DNA of 64,000 nt from Echinostoma caproni. Its lineage: Eukaryota > Platyhelminthes > Trematoda > Plagiorchiida > Echinostomatidae. A model generated the notes under the pieces. It was not told the DNA's origin. It did not search any database and worked only from the letters and a program-made list of their open reading frames with translations. Shown here in pieces: positions 36,401 through 46,005 of this stretch (positions are counted from its first letter, which is position 1; each line of letters starts with the position of its first letter). Made by a program: the position numbers and the translations under genes. The DNA lies in NCBI GenBank assembly GCA_900618425.1, contig UZAN01039377.1:39543-103542 (forward strand). The letters are read 5' to 3'.

Positions 36401-39400
36401 CTTCGCTTGAGGGCTTTTTCACTTCCCGGACAAATGCTTATTGGCTCACAGTAAACACTAATTGGAAGCAATAGTTTTCAAACTTCGTTGAATAGTTTTA
36501 TCCTTATTTTAAACCACAGATGGTTGAAGCCGCGAATTGGTATGCCATCAAGGAGTTTTACTTTCGGACTTTTGTATATCGGCACTTTTACATGAACTTC
36601 AAATTTTGTATAAAAGTTCATAGATCCGAAAAAAATAATCCCACGCCATCCAACTTTTTCCGTCTCTTAAAAAAACGGATTGATCAGAAGGAGGTATTAC
36701 CTTACACCCTACACAAAATTATATATTGTTATTAATCATTTGTATTATTGCTTCTATTATTCGAGTGCCCTATAACCAATCGATTTCTCAGATGATGGTG
36801 AACCAGTTTCAAGATAACCAAACAACAGTAGAAATTAAAAAAATGGCATAGATTCATGAAAAATTGTTATGCTTTATGGGTTCCCCTTATTCTACTCTCC
36901 TGTGACGAAATCCACTGGCATGACAATCAGATCGCATTTATTTGCTGCCTCCAGTATATATGTATATGTATAATAAAGAACTGTGAAATCCTTTATAAGT
37001 GTGCTCTGGGCTGGATTATTCTTGAATCGCCCACAGAACTAAATCACGAAACTATCATTCACTTGCACAAACTATTTCCCTCGTAAATGATTGTCTCCTT
37101 GAGCAGAATAGAACGAAATGACGGTGGGAAACACAGGCATACTTCATTTCCAATAGACGTCATAATTCTGACAGCTGTTTTGTATAGGGAGACCAGTGGC
37201 AGAAATAAATACTGTTTATTGACAATAAAAATTAAATTTAAATCCGAATTTAGAGTAGACAGTTTTCTCGCTCGGTACATTGATTTCATGTACGTGGAAT
37301 GATAAAAGACCGTATAAGTTAAAGAGACACCAACGCTTAGTGGCACACCAGGGACTGGAATAAACGTTCTACTTCCACAGATTTAGAGCCAAGCATATCG
37401 AACTGGTTTATTAGACTCGGAAACCTATTCTGTATCAATCGTTGATAAATACTGATTCCCTTACATAACAGAAGTATTTTTGCGTTTGGGTATGTGAACT
37501 GCACGTTTTGCTTCGTCCAGCAATTTGTCAATCAGTTTGTGGTTGCGCGACGAATGTTTATTGATCACTCACATGACTGCTACGTACTTCGGTTATTTAT
37601 GGACAACAAAAACATGAAACAAACACGTATATCAAATCATATTGGTTCATTTTGTTCCCACATAGACTGATTGAGCTGCAGCCTTAGCCATGTAGTGTGT
37701 TCTTGTCAATAGCACGAGAGGGCACTGTCTTCCGAGACTATAACACGATGAGGACTCGACCCTTTTCGGGTCCCGACTCTGTCATATACTTCTTGGATAA
37801 ACGTGTGTAAATTCAATGTGTAAAGGAAAATTCAGTAGGCTTGCTTGTAAATCTGCTCAAAATACCGCTACCCGAAATTTTGTATTCTTAGAAGCATTTA
37901 CCTTGACAGGAGTTAAAAATAGAACTTAGCAGGTGTGCTAAACAAACTTATTTCAGTAACTTTCTGATCACGTTTTACTTAAACCCCTACATTTTCCGAT
38001 CACGTATGTCATGATTTCAGGATTTGATCAGGCAACTCAATAAACAATGGAATAGAATTGCACAAACGAAGGTCAGATGGCTTCGAGCTCCACCAAGTGA
38101 AATTAGTTCTCAACCGTTGATGTTACCCTGATATCGTTCATTGCTCAACCTCCAGGTCATTCCTGTCGAAGGTACGCAAAAGTGATTGATTATCTAAGAT
38201 ATAAGAATGTACTCATTGGATTTTGAAGAATTTATATCCCTCCGATTGGTTACGAACAGCATTGTATCGAATTTCCTGTTTAAATAAACTTAAATAAACC
38301 TCTCACTGGAGCAGAAAAATAATTTCAGATCAATAACTTCGGGTCAAATTGCCANACTTTAACTCTCGGTGTTGGCTCATCAAGGATTTACTACCACGAA
38401 TAAATAAGTTAATTCTAGGATCTGTACAAATCAGGTATTTTTAGTATTATCGAAGTCTTCGGTTTAAGTCATTTTGGAACACTTGTACAGTCGGACAAAC
38501 CGGAATCAACTAATCTTTCTGAAAAAGGCACTGGTGTTGAGTTGTATCTTCTTACACGCACGTAGTTAATTCTTGTACCGCTAATTTATAAGCATCGAAT
38601 ACCCCTACCTACAAGTCACAGTGCCTACTTTTTTATCTCTCAGTTCTAGGAGAGATCACAGTTGAAGGTACTTGGACAGGACGAACGAAAACATGTTCCT
38701 AAGTGGAAGCGTTAGAGAGTTATGCGCACTAACAGAAAAGGGACGCACAGAGCTTGGCTCAACGCGTCCTCTATCAACTGTTAATTTGATGCATGGGTGA
38801 TAACTCCAACGCTTTCAAGCCTTTCAGTTCCTCATCAACTGCGTTAAGCAAAGAACCCTCAAATGAAAGCCACAAACTACGCATCAAAAGTCATCGTCAC
38901 GCTTCCCTTGGGATTCAAATTTTAACTTGATTCATCCTTTGTTTTTACTGACATGGGTAAGTAGGTCACCGGAAAAAAATCATTCATTTGTTACCATCCC
39001 AAACCCCAAAGTTTCTCATGTCATGTGTTGCACCCGCGATGGGTTAGCCTGTCAGAAAATAAAACTCAGTTTAAATTTGGAATTATCAGCAAAATAAATA
39101 CGGTCGCCATATATATATTCTCATCAAAAGTCACTTGAGTTAATGTGAAAAGTTGTTGTATTAAACTAGATTATATTGATTTAACTACTTACACGATACG
39201 TTAAACACGGTTTTAGAATGGATGAAACAAGAACGCCTATCAGCTTCTTAAACAGAAACATCAACTAGATTATAAAATTCCATGGTACTAAGTATTTGGT
39301 ATACTCATTGAGGTTGTAAAGCAAAATATTTAATCCCAACAAGCATGACTCTTTAAAACGAACTTTTTAGCAAATCCGAGCTCACATTCCACCGCAGGTA

Positions 39401-40300
39401 TCAAGCGAATATTCCATCCGGGTTTTGCTTGCACAAACGCGTGCACAACATTTTACAGTCACTTACAGGTGGGGCATCGGAATACCTGTGAACAAACCAA
39501 CCATCTGTTTCTAATTCTCAGGTTTTGAATATTCTTTACTTGTACTTCACAAAGTACTAAACCTGTGATGAGAGGGATATCACATTCACAATACTTTTCA
39601 ACCCAGGGGCAATATCGAGTATCCACGCAATATAAAATTGTTGAAGCTTAGAATTCATCAATCGTTTGTACAGAAAATAAAGTGAGCCACCGCAATTTCC
39701 AGGTCCCCGCCAATCATTCAGATTACCGCTTGTACCGAAACAAAATAATACAATTACGAGACGTCTAATTGTTAAGCGCAGTGGTTAACAAGCTGACAAA
39801 ATCACCCTGACCAACTGGGGGCATGTTGTTTATTGTGACATAAATGGTGTTGCATAGCAGGGGCGACTGACAATTGTCGATGACTTCCATGAACTGTGAC
39901 ATCAACGATTAATAAATCAAATGTAATGATAGCATTTCTGCTTGATTACATTAAACATTGAATTGGCACCAAATACTTAACTATCCTCTATAGTGAACGT
40001 AAAACAATACCAGTTTGAAAAGGGCATTCACAACAGCGATGAAATTTTATTATATATGAATTAATCAAAGTATGGCTTTGGGAAAAATGAAAACGAACTC
40101 TCCACGGTAAACAAGAGAGAGACTGCTTTATTATATTCACATTTAGTATCCTATCGATCTGCGAATGTAACTCTAACGCTACACATTTTGTACTCTCTAG
40201 CAATCAACTAACACCTCTCTCTGAATATCAGAGCGTAAAATATAAAGGTGGCACCTATTTGTCATGACAGCGTTCACATTTTATTTCAATGCATTCAATT
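33470..40300. other. no supported gene
   Basis: No gene is supported across this long stretch. A minus-strand frame at 35246-35449 is unusually GC-rich and protein-like for the region, and may be a transposon or exon fragment. A 114-codon plus-strand frame at 35817-36161 and a frame at 36520-36735 after a good acceptor are chance-level. A GC-rich patch at about 37690-37800 holds a small perfect hairpin (GACCC/GGGTC). There is one ambiguous base near 38355. Confidence 0.35.
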
Positions 40301-40310
40301 TTCCTGTGCG

Positions 40311-40522
40311 TAATGGAGGATTTGATTAAATTTCAAATGGGATTTCGTCGTGTCTGTGGCAAATGAAGCGTGAACTGAAAAGCTAGGAAGCACTGGACAG
40401 CTGTTTCGACCTAGTTGGGTCTCATCATCAGTGCGAATCCATCGACCCAACTGGGGATCAAACCCGAGACTTCATGGACAGAACGCAGGCATCTTGGCCA
40501 CCACGCCACCGAGCAGCTGATC
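40311..40522 (-). mobile_element. hammerhead SINE, left arm
   Basis: On the minus strand it reads: leader GATCAGCTGCTCGG; tRNA-like head with box A TGGCGTGGTGG and box B GGTTTGATCCC; GGGTCGATGGATTCGCACTG; the hammerhead (40390-40434); then a unique tail ending near TCCTCCATTA. The upstream part of this copy continues into the spacer (minus-strand AACAAGCTCGCA and GGGTTGTGCTATATCGTG). Both are shared with the 14.7 kb locus, showing that the family's leader extends well 5' of the tRNA-like head. Confidence 0.75.
40390..40434 (-). ncRNA. hammerhead ribozyme, core-mutated copy
   Basis: Minus strand: stem I is GCACTG with CAGTGC. The conserved CTGATGA reads ATGATGA, a C3 to A change. Stem II pairs ACC with GGT, and GAAA, the CAGCTG stem III and the GTC triplet are intact. 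C3 pairs with G8 in the active fold, so the change should reduce or abolish cleavage. Confidence 0.62.
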
Positions 40523-40653
40523 AGACCGTTTTTCACTTTCCATTTGCACGATATAGCACAACCCATCTTTGCGAGCTTGTTACGGGTCGCAGACCCTGTT
40601 CAGCTCAACCTTATTCTTCAGGGTGATGACTCGGTTGGAAACATTCACAACCG

Positions 40654-40869
40654 GATCAGCTGCTCGGTGGCGTGGTGGCCAAGATGCCTGCGTTCTGTCC
40701 ATGAAGTCTCGGGTTTGATCCCCAGTTGGGTCGATGGATTCGCACTGNCTGCTGATGAGATCCAACCAGGTCAAAACAGCTGTCCAGTGCTTCCTAGCTT
40801 TTCAGTTCACGCTTCATTTGCCACAGACACGACGAAATCCCATTTGAAATTTAATCAAATCCTCCATTA
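40654..40869 (+). mobile_element. hammerhead SINE, right arm
   Basis: This is the plus-strand copy: leader from GATCAGCTGCTCGG, box A TGGCGTGGTGG (40668-40678), box B GGTTTGATCCC (40712-40722), hammerhead (40742-40790), and a tail identical to the left arm to the end of the repeat. Unlike the left copy, it starts abruptly at GATCAGCTG without the long leader, so the duplication began at that point. One base is ambiguous (40748), inside the ribozyme stem I/core junction. Confidence 0.75.
40742..40790 (+). ncRNA. hammerhead ribozyme, core-mutated copy
   Basis: Stem I is GCACTG with CAGTGC. There is a four-base insertion including the ambiguous base before CTGATGAG, which is intact. Stem II is GATC with GGTC, which needs a G-U pair. 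GAAA reads AAAA (G12 to A). CAGCTG and the GTC triplet (40782-40784) are intact. G12 is a catalytic position, so this copy is probably inactive unless the deviation is a sequencing error near the N. Confidence 0.6.
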
Positions 40870-41066
40870 AGCAAATGAAATAAGTAATCAGGTTGTGAAT
40901 GTTTCCAACCGATTCATAACCCTGGAGGCTAGTAAATCAAGTTTCTCAAAACTGAAACATCATTGAGTAAAACAGAGACAATGGAATCGTATGGACCTGG
41001 TTGCTCCGTTTAATTTATTTATGAAATCCTTAAGGTCGATAGATTTTCTTCCTTGTTTTATCAAAG

Positions 41067-41376
41067 CTGTGCCTGTTTCAATGAATGGCATCTGCCACAT
41101 ATCGAACCCCTAGCTCCACTTTCCGCATGTTACGTTCGACACAATTCCGATCGAGTGAGTTGCGTAACACGCAAGCATCACGAAGCGGAAATAGTCTTCG
41201 GTAAGTTCAGTAACCAAATATTTCATCTATATGTAATTTGTCTCGTGTATTTCCTATCTGCAGAAGGGGAAGAGATCATGAATGCGTCTGCAGTGGCTTC
41301 GTTCCTTACTGATTTTCCAAGTTTACAGTCAACATGTTTGCAGATTAGAGACTATGAGATTTGGATAATCAGTTGA
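41067..41376 (+). CDS. candidate last two exons of an unknown gene
   Basis: Exon 41067-41200 follows a cttgttttatcaaag acceptor and ends at a consensus donor TTCG|gtaagt. Exon 41264-41376 follows tcctatctgcag, joins in phase and ends at TGA. The intron is 63 bases and in frame, so it could alternatively be retained. AATAAA occurs about 35 bases after the stop (near 41410), at a plausible distance. The peptide is Cys/His-containing (motifs CACFNEWHLPH and CYVRHNSDRVSCVTRKHH). I recognise no family. It lies just downstream of the SINE foldback. Confidence 0.32.
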
Positions 41377-41379
41377 TCT

Positions 41380-44300
41380 GACCCTTTCAAAAATAAGTTT
41401 TGTTGATTTAATAAAACATCTGGATTCTAATATATAAGAGGTTTTAGGTTTATATTCACGGACATGCATGAATTTGTTCTGTGCATGAAATAAGGTGGAT
41501 AGTGTTTGTTATTGCATTCAGTAAATGACTTTATTTAAACGCTTTTTCATTAGTTTTAGTTCCTTTAAATTGAATATACAAAGATACAATTTTCAGAGAC
41601 GGGGGAGCGGCAAATCAAAGGGTTGCCATACAACACTTAGTGTGTAAAGTCAGGCGGCAATGCTAGGCTTAAAAGACATTTCCTGTGAGGTGATAAGTTG
41701 CTGACGGTACCACTGGTCCATCACCGTTGATGCAAAGTACTCTGTATATATTCGTGAACAGATAAATGGATAACCACATCCTTAGGAAAACTGAACAGTT
41801 CTCCGAAAATGCGATTAATGCTGCGTCTATTGTGAAGAAAATCGTGAACATGGAATTTTGTTGAAACTTGTTTTAATTAGAATTCCTTTACCTTAACAAA
41901 ACTGTTCAAGAGGTCAACTTTGTGTTGGAATAATTCCTATACGATTTGTTGTTCGTTCATTTCATCATTCAACACTACCAAAAGTTTAGAGTTATCATGT
42001 ACACAGAGTAAGATTGCGCATGACTCGATCGTTGCAGAAACATGGTGATTGTAATCTATTGACAATGAAGGAGTTGTAGTTAGACAAGCACACTGTGAAG
42101 GAGTATATTTCAATGAGTAAAATCGTCCATACCCCGTTTTGATTATTTGGACAAAAGAACACCGAGGGTCCACCGAAATATGTCTCTATTGAACAGATTC
42201 ATCTTTCTCCAGATGACGTGTTAGTGAACTGAATGTAACCGGAAACTGTCGTTCAGACTAACGGTGTTCTCGATAGTCTACTTGAAGATTCCATCAGCAA
42301 ACAGTAACCTTATGCGCACGATGTGCTCAACGACATCATTAGGACTTCGTTGGATTTAGAGATTCAGCCTTTACTTTTGAAGGGTATTTCGATTTCATAA
42401 CCTATGGAGTTCGCAGTTGTGGGACCTTATTATACAAATTCTTTGGTGTTGTGGAGAAACGCGTGACTGGCATCTTTAGGGAACTATTCTGTCAATGATG
42501 GATTAGGTTGTGTCGGCTGGAACGCTTGGTTCTTGTTCAAATAAGCCCGAAGTCGACCAGTATCGACTGCGTTCGTTGCGTTTATTGTCAGCAAAAACGT
42601 TAGATAGCGTGTTACCGGTATGTGATCCAGAAATAAATAGTGATTTGTCAAAAGCACGGAACTATTACTGCATTATGTCGGATTTCAACTATGCATTTTG
42701 GTTACTATGTAATAAACGAATAGTCTAATAAGTAACCTTTTACAAGGTCAAGTTCAAGGTATATTTAATCTTGCACGGGAAGAAAGCGGAATCAGAGTAT
42801 TTCAAAGCAACGGGTTGTGTTTACTAATATGAACAATGTAAGCGTAGATCCGATAAACTCACATGGTTACTGGCTAGGAACAAGCATTGTGCACAATCTC
42901 TTCAACAGTACCAGTAAATGGAAAGTAGAGTAAAGAAAACTCACTGGTAGCCGCGCATGGCTCATATTCATTGGTTCTATGGTGAACTTGTAGTAGCTAT
43001 TTGTGGGAGGCAGTGAACGCCAAAATAGCTATTCAGTCATGAATGACAGCATTAGCCGGGGAACAGAAGCACGTATAACGACAGTTAGAAGGCTTGGGGA
43101 TGTCGCAGCACGTGCCATGAAAATGTACCTCGACGCATGCAAACACAAGCTCAGAAATGTTTGGGCACATTCTGAATGTGGTTTATATTAAACCCGTGTG
43201 GATTGGCGACCGTAAACATTATGTTCATATACGTTGAGGTGTTTCTTGGGTGAATAAAAAGCAGGAGCAATATCCCGACGTAGTCCACGCAACACGAGTT
43301 TCAAACGATTGAATAGAACATTTGCCTCATACTAAAATATGGGGACCAGTGCAAACAGATGCAGTCTCCGGATGCATATATGAAACATATATGAGATAAA
43401 GGTTCCATCAAAACATACCATTAACAGGTAGGTTAACGGAATGAAGGACAAAGGTGTGTTACTGCGTAAGAAGATCTTCAGGCCCAAAAAAACAGTCGTG
43501 CTCGGAAGTTGAACTAGCGCAGATGAAGTAACTTGATACAGAGTTTGATTGTCTTTTGCATATTTTTCCTCCTCTCGGCATCAGGGATTCTCCAGTATCT
43601 ATCTGCATTGAAATTGTTTACCATAAACTTAAGTCGTTGATCCATCTCATAACCGCTTCAGCCAGAAATAGAATGATACCCAATAAAATGCATATAATAA
43701 TGCACATTGCTCACTTTTTCAGATCCGGTTTTGTTCTGATTCCCATCCCAATCATATCGAACGAATAACTGGAGAAACTGCACTTCACAAATTGTCTAAA
43801 TCTAGGAACTGTGGTCTACTTAATTTTAATTCATAGGATTATCCGGAGACTATCTTAATGAGCAATCAGCTATAACCTGATGGAGGAGTTACACTGTTGC
43901 ACTGGTATTACAGTTTGTAGTGTAATTGAAGCGGGTAACAGGTAGCGCGTAGCTCGGGCATGTGTCGGCATACGTGCTGGTCGGGAGTTATGCTCGATTA
44001 TTACCAATTAACTCCACTTGGATGCATCGGTTTACAATGTTTTAAACTGCATGTTGCTCGGATAGGATAAGAGAGCACGTTCATAATGAGATTATTTGTT
44101 CCGTGAGTGTTATTCTGGAGTAGTTTTTTAATCTTCATATGGATTTAAGTACCACACGCGAAGAAATCAATGAGTCTATCTGTACGGAGTTTGCGGCTCA
44201 ATGTGCATCATCAACGTGTCGTTCATTAACCAGCTGAATCTGAAATTTCACGAACTGAAAACCCTTTCTATTGTTACACAGTATATCTTTTATATGTATT

Positions 44301-44400
44301 TTTTGTATTTGTGTAAGCTTATATGCTTACATTTCAGTTAAAAATGTACATGATTCGTCACGCGGAATGGAGTATATGGTTTCATATAACACGAAACGTA
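41380..44400. other. no supported gene; one decayed coding-like patch
   Basis: Between about 42140 and 42620 the plus strand alternates between two or three frames that look protein-like (YVSIEQIHLSPDDVLV, then SLLEDSISK, then FITYGVRSCGTLLYKFFG), broken by stops. It ends at an LP|gtatgt donor-like site at 42617. It could be an unrecognised pseudogene or chance. Nothing else stands out in this interval. Confidence 0.25.
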
Positions 44401-44407
44401 AAGAATA

Positions 44408-44930
44408 TCACTGAAGTTTGTTGCATGTACAGAACTTCTGACGTAGTTCACTTATGACCGGTTCATATTTGGTCTGGAGTAGGGCCAGGAAGGGTATAGT
44501 GGAGTTTTTATAAATGTTATTATGAGAGACTACATGCCGAAAAGAAGAGTGTGCGGACGGATGGGAACGAAAAGTTGATAGATCGGAATGTAGTAGATGA
44601 AGAATGACGTCTAGTGCTATGCTAAAACTGAGAGCAGATTGATTGGATGTAGAATAGATTTTCAGTGAACAATTCAACTTGCGAAAGATATGAAATGTTG
44701 TGACATAAAACGACGTCGTCAACAAACAATTGGATGTGTGGGACCGAAAGATCACAAGAGCAGCTGTCTCGGAGTGCCAAAATAAATCTGAAAAGAAGGG
44801 ATGATCGAGAACCGAAGTCAACCGCGGACGAATTGTCAAGAAAAAACAATGGACAGAATTGACCAAATTGTTTGATGACTTACTGTTAAAATGGATTAGA
44901 TTGGATACGGTGTCCGGCGTAGATCTGTTG
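44408..44930 (-). pseudogene. CR1-like LINE relic with internal deletion
   Basis: The minus strand shows a polymerase piece with motif C as HIQLFVDDVVLCHNIS (Asp-Asp at about 44715-44720), then SQVELFTENLF. It jumps directly into the extreme C-terminus: LLHSDLSTFRSHPSAHSSFR and NNIYKNSTIPFLALL before the stop. A few hundred bases normally lie between these blocks, so an internal deletion is evident. The NIYKNSTIP block is shared with the end of the LINE at 46-49.3 kb on the opposite strand. Confidence 0.62.
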
Positions 44931-44934
44931 GATT

Positions 44935-46000
44935 TATATGCTAACTGGGAGTTGTCGTAAGGGATTGTGGTGACGGGTGAATGAAAGCGGCATTAGGGTT
45001 GTTGACGTCCACGTTGGTATTCGAGTGTTTTCTGTTCTACCCATCGGCAAGGGGAATGAAAACCTTGCGGTACACGCCTGGTGTTCTTTGTTCACATAAT
45101 TTGGGTGGCGAAGATTGCGCTAAGATAACTTATCTCAGAACTGATTAAATCACAATCGTGTTTTTCAACTGATGGATTGCAAGATTTATAGGCCCTTTCC
45201 TTGTGCCTTTTCGATGATTTCAAAAGGGGGTGAGGTAATCCTGCCGTCACAGACAAACCGCATTTTCACAGGGAAACACAAGTAATGATCGATTTAATCA
45301 TTTCAGTGAACAGACTGATACATTTAAAGCATTTAAGAATAAAATCAAGACTGAATAATCGAAGCAGAATGGTTGAGAAGAAAGATTCTTTTGGGTGAAA
45401 AGTTCCTTAAGTGAAATTTTATCCGATTAGAAAGCATTTATGTTTGGTAAGTAGTTCGAGAGTATACCTTTGGTCTAACAATAATAATTCCATGGTTACT
45501 GGTGAAAAATGGGGCCATCATTTTGAGAGAGAATAAATTTGGATGGTTTGTGATCATTCTGTTCAGCACAAAACTACCTCTGGTAGGAGACTGAGAAAGT
45601 TCAGATAGACCAACCGAAGTAGGGGAGAAGTGCTTGCATGACTGAAATAATCAAGAAGTGAGTGGATATCTGAGAAAAAGAGAGATGTTTACACATTAGT
45701 GACGAATTGTTTTTTTGTGACGGGGAAATGTTTGTTGAAAACGAACAGACAAATATTCAATGCATTTTTCAGAATAGTTGTATATCACTTCTGATTTGCC
45801 GCTTAAGGGAACATTGATTTTGTTTGTCACGCCACCTCCAGTGATTTTGCTACTTCGCTGTCTGTCCTATCCTGTCTGCCCTTTGATTGACTGCAGCTAC
45901 ATTTGTGTTCACTTTTGCATAGGAATTCATTACTTGGTATCTGCCATGTTCTCTCGACGTTCGTATCCCGGGTAGACTGCGCTTGCAAATATTCCTCCCG
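44935..46000. other. LINE-flanking sequence, no supported gene
   Basis: I see no gene. The segment lies between two head-to-head CR1-like relics and may include decayed 5' parts of either. A plus-strand frame at 45778-45975 leads toward the LINE start and may be its degenerate N-terminal extension. Confidence 0.35.
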
Positions 46001-46005
46001 GGAAG

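Larger units (their letters stand above)
40311..40869. repeat. large inverted repeat (foldback) made of two SINE copies
   Basis: Left arm 40311-40522 and right arm 40654-40869 are reverse complements of each other across about 212 bases, separated by a 131-base spacer. Apart from a cluster of changes within about 36 bases (the hammerhead), I find no mismatch between the arms. The spacer itself continues the left SINE copy's upstream leader. The structure would fold into a very stable hairpin in RNA or single-stranded DNA. Confidence 0.92.

Noticed and set aside
37690..37810. GC-rich patch with a GACCC/GGGTC hairpin, possible LTR or structured RNA
   Set aside because: The stem is only five pairs, there are no matching termini or target duplication, and I recognise no RNA family.
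39765..39830. Box A-like AAGCGCAGTGGTTAAC
   Set aside because: There is no box B at the required distance, and it is a single short match.
40415..40870. 151-codon plus-strand frame and its antisense
   Set aside because: It spans the SINE foldback and one ambiguous base. It reflects the repeat, not a gene.
42140..42620. Apparent coding patch in alternating frames
   Set aside because: It needs several stops and shifts to be read as one protein. I could not name a family, so it is not called as a pseudogene.
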